From Nocardia pseudobrasiliensis NBRC 108224 (GTDB lineage Bacteria > Actinomycetota > Actinomycetes > Mycobacteriales > Mycobacteriaceae): 55,026 bases of DNA. Below the pieces are notes generated by a model. The model ran no database searches. It was not told where the DNA came from and saw nothing but the letters and a program-made list of their open reading frames with translations. The stretch lies in assembly GCF_001613105.1 (NCBI RefSeq), contig NZ_BDBS01000066.1:1-55026 (forward strand), read 5' to 3'. Numbering within the stretch: the first letter of the stretch is position 1; the number at the start of each line of letters is the position of its first letter. Position numbers and translations under genes: made by a program. Below are positions 9,801 through 18,060 of this stretch, in pieces.

Positions 9801-11968
9801 CGCTGATGCAGGTGCTCGGGACCACCTTCGCCGCCGGTGTGCACAATGCCGCGCTGATCCCGACGCTCAAGCGCAAGGAGGACGACTCCGCGAACATCAT
9901 CTCCGCGCTGGCGCAGCTGTATGTGCAGGGTCATCCGGTGGACCTGACATCGCTGCTGTCCGCCGGGGATTACGCCGATATTCCGCGAACCGCGTTCCTG
10001 CGCAAGGAGTACTGGCCCAAGGTCGGCCTCGGGCTGGGCGTGCTCGGTTCCGGAACCGGCGGCCAGCTGCCCGGATCGCATGTCGCTCTGCCCGACGGCC
10101 GCCATGCCTGGGAGGTCTCGGCGGCCGCCGTCACCGACCTTGCCGCATTGGTGAACGCCGCTGCGGCCCAAGTGCTTTCGGATGTCTCGCTCGGCGCGTC
10201 CATCGCGCATTCGCCGCTGCCCGCCTCCGGCGCGCTGACCACCACGCTCACCCCGCATCCGGGTGGTGCGTCGGTGCAGGTGCATGTCAAGGAGGGCAAT
10301 GCCTTCCGGTTGTTGTTCGATGCCGTGGTCACCTCCGGCGCACCGCTGCCGGAAACCGCTCTCGCGCAACCGGTCCCGGCCGCCCAGCCCGTCGCGGAGT
10401 CGACGGCCGAGGTCGCGGTCGTCGAATCCTTCGGCGAGCGTTGGGATCCCGATGGCGCCCAGTCCGTCGAGGATCGCCTGTCGCTGATCGTCGCCGAATC
10501 CATGGGCTACGCCGTCGAGGATCTGCCGATGGAGATCCCGCTCATGGAGCTGGGCCTCGACTCGCTGATGGCCATGCGCATCAAGAACCGCGTCGAGTAC
10601 GAGTTCGACATCCCGCAGCTGCAGATCCAAGCCGTGCGCGATGCCAGCCTGCACGAGGTCGCCAAGGTACTGCGCTACGCCATCGAACATCGCGACGAGA
10701 TTCGCGAGATGGCGGAAAAGCAAGCGGCCGAGGGCGGTTCGCTGACCGTGGACGACAATTTCGTCGAGGCGGCGCGTGCGGCCATGGAGGCCGGGGAGGA
10801 TCCGGCGGCGGCGGTCAAGGCGAAGGTCGCTGAACAGGCCGCGCCCGAACCGGAAGCGGCTCCAGTGGAAACCGCTTCCGTGGAGGACAATGTGCCGCCG
10901 CGTGATGCCGCCGAGCGACTCACCTTTGGCACCTGGGCCATGGTGACCGGAAAGTCGGCAGGCGGCATTTTCAATACGCTCGCGATTCTCGACGACGCGA
11001 CCGCGCAGAAGTTGGCGGAGCGGCTGTCGGAGCGCGTGGGTGCGCAGATCGACGTCGAAGACGTGCGCGACTGCGAAACGATCGAGCAGATCTCGAATGT
11101 CGTGCGTGAGCATCAGGACGAGAGCGGCGACGTCGACGGATTTGTACGTACGCTGCGGGCGCGGCCTGAGGGCTCGAAGGCCGTGCCAGTCTTCGTGTTC
11201 CACCCTTCGGGCGGCAATACGCTGGTGTACGAGCCGCTGCTTCGCCGCTTGCCCGCTGACACCCCGATGTACGGCTTCGAGCGGGTCGACGGCTCGATCG
11301 AGGAGCGTGCGCGCCAGTACGTTCCGGAGATCCGCAAGCTCCAGCCCGAGGGCCCGTACGTCTTCTACGGCTGGTCGCTGGGGGCGGTTTTGTCCCTTCA
11401 GGTCGCCCAGCTCATGCGTGCCGAGGGCTCCGATGTTCGCCTGGTCGGCCTGATCGACCTCGCTCTGCCGACTCAACTCGAGGACAACAGCCCCGAGGAA
11501 CGATTGCGTCGGATGAAGCGTTATCAGGACTTCGCGAAGAAGACCTACAACGTGCCGGGCGAACTGGATGAGGAACAGCTCCAGGAGCTTGCGGATGCTG
11601 ACGACGAGCAGCAGGCCGAGATCGTGATGGAGCTGATCAAATTTGCCGGTGCGCAGATTCCGGGTGGCGTGCTGGAACATCAGCGCACCTCGTGGGTGGA
11701 AAGCCGTGAGTTGCAGAAGGTTCAGCCCTCGCATTACGACGGCGACACCGTGCTGTATCTCGCAGATCGCTACCACGACGGCATGATCGAACTCGAACCC
11801 CGTTACGCCGACCGTCGCCCCAACGGCGGCTGGGACGAGTACATCCCCAACCTGGAAGTCATCCACATCCCCGGTGACCACCTCCAGATCGTCGACGAGC
11901 CACGCATCGCCACGATCGGTGCCGACCTCACTCGGAAACTTGCCGAGATCGCGAAGGGAGCCAAGTGA
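6857..11968 (+). CDS. pks13: Polyketide synthase Pks13, mycolic acid condensase
   Basis: 1703 residues, near the 1733 of M. tuberculosis Pks13. Domain order matches: N-terminal ACP with phosphopantetheine Ser64 (in EEFGLASRD); ketosynthase with Cys309 in VDSACSSTQ and histidines in EAHGTGTPIGDP and NFGHLESAAG; acyltransferase with Ser790 in GHSQGEA, loading the carboxyacyl chain; second ACP with Ser1236 in LGLDSLMAM; and a C-terminal thioesterase with Ser1507 in YGWSLGAV and His near the end in GDHLQIVDEP. Known role: Claisen condensation of the meromycolyl chain with an alkylmalonyl unit to give the alpha-alkyl beta-keto acid, then transfer to trehalose. The ATG at 6857 was preferred to a TTG one codon earlier because GAGG lies upstream of it. 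The stop overlaps the GTG of accD4, so the two are coupled. Confidence 0.98.
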   Translation: MADNEGTQTNETADAVEAVADKPGTDMSVAELREWLRRWVAEATGQPIEQITVDRPMEEFGLASRDALALGGDIEDLTGVVLNATVVYQHPTIASLSERIINGEPEIAEESSDDEFYTAGYRPGEAHDVAIVGLSTRLPGAGDTPESTWEFLINRGDGIRERPEGRWSEFTADPQVAEVVDKANTKGGYLDQEVLKNFDAEFFAMSPIEVERIDPQQRLVLELTWEALEHARIPASSLKGEPVGVFIGSSTNDFMFLTAMAAGAQSADANIPATAAAYGIMGSASSIIPARVSYFFDFRGPSVSVDSACSSTQVAVHGAVQALRNGEADLALAGGVNMLLAPFTTLGFDGGGGVAKDGHIKAFSSDADGMVRSEGGGMVVLKRLADAERDGDKIYAVIKGTAVNNDGRSNGLLAPNPDAQADVLRRAYRDAGIAPSTVDYIEAHGTGTPIGDPIEADALRRVVGRGRDADKPALLGSVKTNFGHLESAAGAASLAKIVMALQHNVIPPNINFALPSPYIPWDQAHLKVVEEPTEFPRYSGTATIGISGFGFGGTNAHLVIQEYVPSGASVPSSSADTLRAYLDDETTDVISEAERITEVAAPEPEWTREEPLPVILPVSAYLPSRRKRAAKDLADWLESEAGQATPLADVARALAKRNHNRSRGVVIAKDHAEAVAGLRAIAEGKPGNGVFTADAPAARGPMWVFGGFGSHHRKMGKQLYQENSIFARAVDEVDELVQDEAGYSVKEMILDDAQDWDVGTSQVGVFTTQVALAALLRAHGAEPEAVVGHSQGEAAGSYVSGGMNLEDAVRVICARSRLMGEGEAMITDADVRNMALVEYSAEDIEQVIADYPSLEVAVYAAPTNTVIGGLPDEVQAVVARAESEGKFARVLQTRGAGHTSQMDPLLGELAAELAGIEPSSPKVDLYSTVRKSQVFRAGSEPVHDVDYWVANMRQPVCFSYAIRAAVDSGITTYLEIAPHSVALMQVLGTTFAAGVHNAALIPTLKRKEDDSANIISALAQLYVQGHPVDLTSLLSAGDYADIPRTAFLRKEYWPKVGLGLGVLGSGTGGQLPGSHVALPDGRHAWEVSAAAVTDLAALVNAAAAQVLSDVSLGASIAHSPLPASGALTTTLTPHPGGASVQVHVKEGNAFRLLFDAVVTSGAPLPETALAQPVPAAQPVAESTAEVAVVESFGERWDPDGAQSVEDRLSLIVAESMGYAVEDLPMEIPLMELGLDSLMAMRIKNRVEYEFDIPQLQIQAVRDASLHEVAKVLRYAIEHRDEIREMAEKQAAEGGSLTVDDNFVEAARAAMEAGEDPAAAVKAKVAEQAAPEPEAAPVETASVEDNVPPRDAAERLTFGTWAMVTGKSAGGIFNTLAILDDATAQKLAERLSERVGAQIDVEDVRDCETIEQISNVVREHQDESGDVDGFVRTLRARPEGSKAVPVFVFHPSGGNTLVYEPLLRRLPADTPMYGFERVDGSIEERARQYVPEIRKLQPEGPYVFYGWSLGAVLSLQVAQLMRAEGSDVRLVGLIDLALPTQLEDNSPEERLRRMKRYQDFAKKTYNVPGELDEEQLQELADADDEQQAEIVMELIKFAGAQIPGGVLEHQRTSWVESRELQKVQPSHYDGDTVLYLADRYHDGMIELEPRYADRRPNGGWDEYIPNLEVIHIPGDHLQIVDEPRIATIGADLTRKLAEIAKGAK

Positions 11969-13509
11969 GTACGACCGCCGAGAAACTCGCCGACCTGCGG
12001 AAGAAATTAGAATTAGCGCAGGAACCGGCGGGTGAAGCGGGGGTGGCCAAGCGGGCCCGCAAGGGAATCCCCTCGGCCCGTGAGCGGATCGGCATGCTGC
12101 TCGATCCCGGCACCTTCGTGGAAATCGGTGCGCTCGTGCGCAATCCGGGCGACCGCAACGCGCTCTACGGCGACGGTGTGGTCGCCGGGCACGGCCTGGT
12201 CGACGGCCGCCCGGTCGCGGTCTTCTCGCACGATCAGACCGTCTACGGCGGTTCGGTCGGTGAGATGTTCGGCCGAAAGGTGGCCGCGGTCATGGACTTC
12301 GCGGCCAAGGTCGGCTGTCCGGTGGTGGGTATCAACGACTCCGGCGGCGCGCGCGTGCAGGAGGCGGTGACCTCGCTGGCCTGGTACGCGCAGATGGGTC
12401 GGCGGCAGGAGCCGCTGTCGGGTCTGGTGCCGCAGATCTCGATGATCCTGGGCAGCTGCGCCGGTGGCGCGGTGTACGCCCCGATCAATACCGACGTCGT
12501 GGTCGCCACCGAAGAGGCGTACATGTTCGTCACCGGGCCCAAGGTGATTCGCGAGGTCACCGGCGAGGACGTCTCGCTCGAGGAGCTCGGCGGCGCGCAC
12601 AGCCAGGCCGAGTACGGCAATATCCACCACGTCGCCAAGGATGAGCGGGCGGCCTTCGACTGGGTGCGGCAGTATCTGAGCTATCTGCCGTCCAGCTGTC
12701 AGGAGCTGCCGCCGATCGTGAATCCGGGCCTCGAACCCGGGATCACCGACAGCGATCTGGAACTCAATTCCCTTGTACCGGACTCCGACAACGCGGCCTA
12801 CGATATGCACGAGGTGCTGCTGCGGATCTTCGACGACGGTGATTTCCACGAGATCGGCGCATCGGCCGGGATGAACGTCATCACCGGTTTCGCCCGCGTC
12901 GACGGTCGCAGCGTGGGCGTGGTCGCCAATCAGCCGATGGTGTACGCGGGCGCGCTCGACGCGCGGGCCTCGGACAAGGCCGCGCATTTCGTGCGGATGT
13001 GCGACGCCTTCGAGATTCCGCTGGTGTTCGTCGTCGATACGCCCGGCTTCCTGCCCGGTGTCGAGCAGGAGAAGATCGGCGTCATCAAGCGCGGCGGCCG
13101 ATTCCTGTTCTCCTTCGTCGAGGCGACCGTGCCCAAGGTGACCGTGGTGATTCGCAAGTCCTACGGCGGCGGTTACGCGGTGATGGGTTCCAAACAGCTC
13201 GGCGCCGACGTCAACCTGGCCTGGCCCACGGCCCGCATCGCGGTCATGGGCGCCGAGAGCGCGGTGAGTGTGGTGGGCCGCAAGCAGATCGAGGCCGCGC
13301 CGGAGGAGCAGCGCGCCGCGATCCGCCAGCAGATGATCGACTTCTACAACACCACCGTGGCCACCCCGTGGATCGCCGCCGAACGCGGCTACATCGACGG
13401 CGTCATCGAGCCCGCCACCACCCGCCTGGAAATCCGCAAGGCCCTACAACTCCTGCGGGACAAGCAGGTCTACCGGAATCCGAGAAAGCACCACCTGCTG
13501 CCGCTGTAG
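11965..13509 (+). CDS. accD4: Acyl-CoA carboxylase carboxyltransferase beta subunit AccD4
   Basis: 514-residue carboxyltransferase subunit. Both crotonase-like halves are present: the N-terminal half with GINDSGGARVQEAV and GSCAGGAVYAP (first oxyanion hole) and the C-terminal half with VVDTPGFLPGVEQEKIGVIKRGG and RKSYGGGYAVMGSKQLGAD (second oxyanion hole). With a biotinylated AccA subunit it carboxylates long-chain acyl-CoA to the carboxyacyl-CoA extender that Pks13 condenses; no AccA or AccE gene lies in the window. The start GTG overlaps the Pks13 stop by four bases (GTGA), a typical coupled junction. Gene order fadD32-pks13-accD4 identifies it as AccD4 rather than AccD5 or AccD6. Confidence 0.96.
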   Translation: MSTTAEKLADLRKKLELAQEPAGEAGVAKRARKGIPSARERIGMLLDPGTFVEIGALVRNPGDRNALYGDGVVAGHGLVDGRPVAVFSHDQTVYGGSVGEMFGRKVAAVMDFAAKVGCPVVGINDSGGARVQEAVTSLAWYAQMGRRQEPLSGLVPQISMILGSCAGGAVYAPINTDVVVATEEAYMFVTGPKVIREVTGEDVSLEELGGAHSQAEYGNIHHVAKDERAAFDWVRQYLSYLPSSCQELPPIVNPGLEPGITDSDLELNSLVPDSDNAAYDMHEVLLRIFDDGDFHEIGASAGMNVITGFARVDGRSVGVVANQPMVYAGALDARASDKAAHFVRMCDAFEIPLVFVVDTPGFLPGVEQEKIGVIKRGGRFLFSFVEATVPKVTVVIRKSYGGGYAVMGSKQLGADVNLAWPTARIAVMGAESAVSVVGRKQIEAAPEEQRAAIRQQMIDFYNTTVATPWIAAERGYIDGVIEPATTRLEIRKALQLLRDKQVYRNPRKHHLLPL

Positions 13510-13567
13510 CCGCGTGTCTTTCTCGGATTCGCATGGTCGATCCGTCCGGGTATGAGAGCCTTCAGCT

Positions 13568-13768
13568 ATGGGTAGCTCACCGAAGGCCGTACTAGAGGGC
13601 GGGCCCGCCGACCTGCCGCAACGGATCGTGCCGATCACGCCACCGGGAATCGAACTGCGCGTGCAGTTCAACGGTGGCTACGAGCGCTTCAAGGTGACAC
13701 CGCGCTGGCAGGATACGGCCGAGGGCAGCCTCCCGGTCTACGAGTGGTGTGAGCGCATCGAACGCTGA
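13568..13768 (+). CDS. Small DUF5988-type protein
   Basis: 66 residues, no signal peptide or membrane segment. The sequence KAVLEGGPADLPQRIV near the start and FNGGYERFKVTPR in the middle look like the DUF5988 family, small actinobacterial proteins often found near polyketide or other secondary metabolite genes. Function is unknown. It lies 58 bases after accD4 and ends 13 bases from the end of the convergent hydrolase gene. It could be the last gene of the mycolate unit. Family recognition is from memory of the motif, so moderately sure. Confidence 0.7.
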   Translation: MGSSPKAVLEGGPADLPQRIVPITPPGIELRVQFNGGYERFKVTPRWQDTAEGSLPVYEWCERIER

Positions 13769-13781
13769 GCCGCGGCGGTCC

Positions 13782-14540
13782 TCACCGCGCCCGCCGGACG
13801 GGCACCCTGGTCGGCACCGGGTCGGAGGTCAGGAAGTCGATGATCGTCCCGTACGCCTGCTTCGGCTTTTCGAACAGCAGCGTATGGGAGGTACCCGGTA
13901 CGATCGCGAGCTCGGAATCGGGAATCGCGCGATAGAGCTCGACGGTGTGCTCGAGGGTCATCATGTCGTCGTCGGAGGCCAATACCAGCGTGCGCGCGGT
14001 AATGGCCCCGAGCTCATCCGCGTCGAGTTCCGGTTGAGTGGTGGCCATTTCGAGGCCCTTGCGGAACACCACGGGGAAGTGGTCCTCGCCGTCGGGTGAC
14101 ACCGCGCCGTAGTTCGGGGCGAAGTGCGAGATGACCTCGTCGCCGAAGTCGAGGGTGCCCGGAATCAGGCCGTCGTGGTGGAAGTTACCGCTGACCGACA
14201 CCAGCTTGCGCACCAGATCCGGCCGCCGAAGCGCTACCAGCAGTGCGGTATTGGCGCCGTCGCTGTAGCCGACCAGATGCGCCGGGCCCCCGACGACCTG
14301 CTCGAGAAAGGCGATGGTCTCCTCGGCCATCGCCTCGTAGCTGAACGGCGCGTCGGAATCGGCCGTGCGGCCGTGCCCCCGGCGGTCCACCGTGTACACC
14401 CGGAACTGCTTGGTGAACAAGGGAACCGCCGGTTCGAACGTGCGCGAGTCGGTGAATCCGCCGTGCAGCAGGAGCAGCGGCTCACCCTCGCCCTGCACGT
14501 CGTACCACGTATCCACCGCACCCACTCGCACATGACTCAT
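13782..14540 (-). CDS. Alpha/beta hydrolase
   Basis: About 252 residues with the classic fold: oxyanion segment LLLLHGGFTDSRTF, DRRGHGRT, nucleophile elbow GYSDGAN with Ser93, a likely acid in LASDDDMMTLEH and catalytic His in GTSHTLLFEKP. No signal peptide, so probably cytoplasmic. It starts about 21 bases after the downstream emb stop and runs in the same direction, so it may be the last gene of the arabinan transcript; an ATG at 14549 is an alternative start. The substrate cannot be deduced. Confidence 0.88.
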   Translation of the reverse strand: MSHVRVGAVDTWYDVQGEGEPLLLLHGGFTDSRTFEPAVPLFTKQFRVYTVDRRGHGRTADSDAPFSYEAMAEETIAFLEQVVGGPAHLVGYSDGANTALLVALRRPDLVRKLVSVSGNFHHDGLIPGTLDFGDEVISHFAPNYGAVSPDGEDHFPVVFRKGLEMATTQPELDADELGAITARTLVLASDDDMMTLEHTVELYRAIPDSELAIVPGTSHTLLFEKPKQAYGTIIDFLTSDPVPTRVPVRRAR

Positions 14541-14561
14541 GGGCACCATCCTGCCGCAGGA

Positions 14562-17500
14562 TCACACTCGCATGCGCCCCGGCGACCAGAAGCCGGACCG
14601 GGTGGTCGAACCCGTCTGGACCTCGGCCGGTTTCGCATCGGTGTAGTACCGGTCGTAGCGCTCCAGCGACCCCCAGTCCCGGGCCCAGTTGTCCTTCAGA
14701 TAGGTCGGGACGGTGGTCGCACCGGCGAGCATGTTCGCGAAGCCCAGCGGACCACCGAACTCCTGCGCCTGCCAGGTGTCGGTGGAGCTGACCGCCAGTG
14801 GCCGATCCGGCTTGATGCGGTAGTTCGGCATGGTCGCCACGCCCGCGTAGTGCAGGAACGGCTGCTGGCACGGGAACTGCAGGCCCACCGCCCAGTCCTC
14901 GAGCACCTGCTGCTCGGAGCCGAGGAAGCTGTTGAGCGTCACCAGCTTCGGCACCCGGGGCGGGGTGAAGGCCAGCCACTGATCGCCGATCAGCACATTG
15001 CGATTGGCTACGATGCGCACGGCGTCGGCGTCGGGGGAGAGCTCAGCCAGCGGCACCCGCAGATTGCGCCACGAGGGAGCCGGGCCGATATCGCGCGGCA
15101 CGTACCTGCCCTGCGCGGTCACACTGCCGTCGGGCTGGCGCTTACCGTACTCCAACTGCAGATCCTGGCCGTACTGCAGCGATCCGGTCTGATCGAAGGA
15201 CAGGATGCGCCCGGCGGCCGAGATCACCACCAGCGGTGAGTCATCCGAGCGCGCGGGCAGTTCGTACCAGCTCGAGGTCAGATGCGCGGGCTGCTGGATA
15301 CCCTGCTGGTAGCTGCCCATGACCGGGGTGGTCTTCGGGTCCAGGCCGTAGGGCAGGGCCACGGTGCTGCCGTTGACGCCCGGTTCGGCGATCCGGCCGC
15401 CGCCCGTGCCCGCGTTCTGACCCTCGGCGAAGTTGGCGCCCACCGATTGGTTGGAGGTATTGCCGGTGCCCGGCTTCACCTCGACCGAATCGGCCTTCAG
15501 ATCGGTCGGCACGCCATTGGGATCGAAGCCGGTCGGATCGGCGCCGGCCAGCGGATCACCGTCCTTGGGAGGATTGGCCGGATCGATGATCGGGTTCAGG
15601 CGGCCACCGTTCGGATTCGATTCGACCAGAACGTCATCGGCCAGGCCGCACGATTTGCCCTGCACCGCATCGAGATTCGAGCGGGCCAGCGAATACGCCG
15701 GATACTGCGTGGTCGCGCCCTTGATCAGCGACAGCACCTCGAATGCCACCATCAGCGCCGCCACCACGGTCAGCGGTATGGCGGCGAACCGGCGAATCCG
15801 CCTGCCGCGCGCGGTCTTCGGACTCGCGGGCGGTGCGGTGTAGTCCTCGCGCAGCGCCTGCCAGGCCACCAGCGCCAGCGCCAGGCCGAACAGGATCAGC
15901 ACCAGCGTATTGGACTGATTGCCGTGCAGGGAGACGGTCTTGTCGAACCACGGCACGCCGTAGCTGGACACGTACCAGTAGCCGTTGATGCCCGAGAAGG
16001 TCAGCGCCAGCATGAACAGCAGCGCGGCGAGAAAGACCGTGCGGTTCTTGCGCGATCGCAGCGCCGAGGCCGAAACCGCGACCGCCGTCACCGCGGCCAG
16101 CGAACCCGCGATGCCCGCGTACGCGCCGAAGTGATGGGTCCACTTCGTCGGGTTGAACATCATGAAGAAGATCGTCCCGAACACCACGCCGATCAACCGC
16201 CAGGTCGGACCGGCCGAGATGCCCGGCACCCGGCGTCGGCGCAGCAGCACCAGCGCGGTGGTCACCAGGCACAGGATCATCACCAGGAAGGCGAACCGGC
16301 GCGACAGCGAGCCGTCGACGGTCTGCACGAACAGGTAGTAGTACCGCAGATAGTCCTCGTACCAGGCCAGATTCGGCCCGGTGATCTTCCGGACCCGGTC
16401 GGCCTCCTGGATTCCGGCGAAGGTCTGATCGCTATAGACCACCGTGAGCACCAGGAACCCGGCCGCGGCGATCGGGGCCAGCAGCGGTAGTGAGGAACCC
16501 CAGAGCGTGGCGAAGAAGCCCGTGCCCGCCCGCGCGGCCGCCTCGCGATGGCGGCGCACCGCGATGCGCACCAGCGGCCGGATACCGGCCAGCAGGGCGG
16601 CCACACACATCAATCCGGTCGGCGCGGCGGCCAGGGTGAAGGCCGCGAACAGCACCGCGACGCCCGCGGGCAGCAGGCGCCCGGTGGCGATGGCCCGTTC
16701 GATCGACACCCAGGTCAGCAGCGCGCCCAGAGCGACGATCGGCTCGGAGCGCAGGCCGTTGTCATAGGGCAGCCAGAACGCCAGGAACACCAGGCCGCCG
16801 GTCCACAGCGCGACCTTCGAATTGCGCACCGAGCGCCCGAGCCGCGGCACCACCTCGCGGCTGATCACCATCCAGCACAGAATTCCGCAGAGCAGCGCCG
16901 GAATTCGCACCCACGCGCTGGCCGTGGAGATCTCGGCGAAGGCCTGGATGACGTAGTAGTACCAGCCGAAGGGCGCCTCGGGGACGCCGTACCAGCGGAA
17001 GTAGTTGGCCAGATAGCCCGCGTGCGGCGCGACCCGGACCATGGACAGGATGTAACCGTCGTCGGAGGTGTTGGCGCCGACGAAATGCCAGACCAGCAGC
17101 GTGCCGACGATCGCGCCGTCGGCCCAGGTCGGCTTCAGCCAGTGGGCGGGCAGGATGCGCCGATGACCGCGGCCGTCGCTGGTGTCCAGACGACCCAGCG
17201 CGGCCAGTGCGATCAGCGTGCACAGCACGGCCGCGATCATCGCGACGAATTTGATCCAGGTCGGCGTCGAGGTGAAGCGGGTGTCGACGGTCATGTGGAA
17301 CGACAGTCCGGCCGGGGCGGGTCCGCGCAGATCGGAGAAGACGCCGACCACCTGCGGGCGCAGATCACCATTGAGGGTGCCCTGGATTCCGGTGCCCACG
17401 AATTCGGCCCGGGTGCTGTTGATATCGGAGCTGATGGTGATCGCCGAACAGCCGTCGAGCTGGGATCGCTTCGCCGACGCCACGATGGCGTTGCGATCCA

Positions 17501-17873
17501 TCACATCCACCGTCTCGGGCGTGACCCGAACGAACATCGCCTCCAGCGCCGCCCGATCACCCTGCTGCGGTGCGGTGTTGAGCGCGATGCCCTGCGGCAA
17601 CTGTGCGATCAGCGAGCACGGGATGCTCGCGGTCAGATCGATCGGAACCTGCGACATCAGCGGCGCCTCGACATTGCCGATGGCCCCGCCCTGCGGCCAG
17701 TTCACCTCCGCCGTGGTCTGCTGCACGGGCAGAAACGGCGTGGCGATCGCGAACAGCGCACCCAGCAATCCGGCCACCAGCGCGATCAGGCGCGCGGTGC
17801 GGAAATCACCGGGCGTCGCCGCGGCCGCGGCGGGCTTCGGTTCGGTCAAGACGGCAGTTGCGGCGTCGGGCAC
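14562..17873 (-). CDS. emb: Arabinosyltransferase, Emb family (second of two)
   Basis: About 1103 residues, the usual Emb size. GT-C integral membrane enzyme that adds arabinofuranose from decaprenylphosphoryl arabinose to arabinogalactan or lipoarabinomannan outside the membrane. N-terminal helix, a periplasmic segment, then the catalytic loop with Asp271-Asp272 in NTSDDGYILSM, many further membrane helices and a large C-terminal carbohydrate-binding part beginning about residue 700. The GTG at 17873 places the first helix (TARLIALVAGLLGALFAIATPF) near residue 30, as in its neighbour; the frame stays open to 18281 but that stretch overlaps the preceding emb and looks non-coding. The residue aligned with EmbB Met306 is Met278 (my alignment by eye). 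Whether it acts as an EmbA, EmbB or EmbC counterpart cannot be settled here. Confidence 0.93.
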   Translation of the reverse strand: MPDAATAVLTEPKPAAAAATPGDFRTARLIALVAGLLGALFAIATPFLPVQQTTAEVNWPQGGAIGNVEAPLMSQVPIDLTASIPCSLIAQLPQGIALNTAPQQGDRAALEAMFVRVTPETVDVMDRNAIVASAKRSQLDGCSAITISSDINSTRAEFVGTGIQGTLNGDLRPQVVGVFSDLRGPAPAGLSFHMTVDTRFTSTPTWIKFVAMIAAVLCTLIALAALGRLDTSDGRGHRRILPAHWLKPTWADGAIVGTLLVWHFVGANTSDDGYILSMVRVAPHAGYLANYFRWYGVPEAPFGWYYYVIQAFAEISTASAWVRIPALLCGILCWMVISREVVPRLGRSVRNSKVALWTGGLVFLAFWLPYDNGLRSEPIVALGALLTWVSIERAIATGRLLPAGVAVLFAAFTLAAAPTGLMCVAALLAGIRPLVRIAVRRHREAAARAGTGFFATLWGSSLPLLAPIAAAGFLVLTVVYSDQTFAGIQEADRVRKITGPNLAWYEDYLRYYYLFVQTVDGSLSRRFAFLVMILCLVTTALVLLRRRRVPGISAGPTWRLIGVVFGTIFFMMFNPTKWTHHFGAYAGIAGSLAAVTAVAVSASALRSRKNRTVFLAALLFMLALTFSGINGYWYVSSYGVPWFDKTVSLHGNQSNTLVLILFGLALALVAWQALREDYTAPPASPKTARGRRIRRFAAIPLTVVAALMVAFEVLSLIKGATTQYPAYSLARSNLDAVQGKSCGLADDVLVESNPNGGRLNPIIDPANPPKDGDPLAGADPTGFDPNGVPTDLKADSVEVKPGTGNTSNQSVGANFAEGQNAGTGGGRIAEPGVNGSTVALPYGLDPKTTPVMGSYQQGIQQPAHLTSSWYELPARSDDSPLVVISAAGRILSFDQTGSLQYGQDLQLEYGKRQPDGSVTAQGRYVPRDIGPAPSWRNLRVPLAELSPDADAVRIVANRNVLIGDQWLAFTPPRVPKLVTLNSFLGSEQQVLEDWAVGLQFPCQQPFLHYAGVATMPNYRIKPDRPLAVSSTDTWQAQEFGGPLGFANMLAGATTVPTYLKDNWARDWGSLERYDRYYTDAKPAEVQTGSTTRSGFWSPGRMRV

Positions 17874-17900
17874 GGTTGGTGATGTTAGCTGTGTTGGTTG

Positions 17901-17989
17901 TGCCTCCGCTCCGCTCCGGCATGTTCGCGGCTGTGTGTGGCGTCTCCGCTTCGCTCCGACGCGTGTTCGCGGCCCTGAGGGCCGCGAAC
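17901..17989. repeat. Intergenic direct repeat and palindrome between the emb genes
   Basis: Two imperfect copies of a motif reading roughly TCTCCGCTYCGCTCCGRC followed by GTTCGCGG start at about 17901 and 17941. The second copy runs into a near-perfect palindrome at 17965-17989: GTTCGCGGCCCT, one central G, then AGGGCCGCGAAC. The whole 187-base gap between the two emb genes has this repetitive make-up, unlike the tight junctions elsewhere in the operon. It looks like a small mobile or extragenic repeat, or an RNA processing hairpin. Confidence 0.6.
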
Positions 17990-18060
17990 GGTCGGTCGTC
18001 AGGCTCCCTTCGTTGTGGGCGCGTGAGGCGCGGGCCGAGCGTGATGGGTGGGCATTGTTG

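Noticed and set aside
6422..11881. Very long open frame (1819 codons) antisense to pks13
   Set aside because: It mirrors the high-GC third-position pattern of pks13; its translation is Arg/His/Gly/Asp-rich low-complexity sequence without domains.
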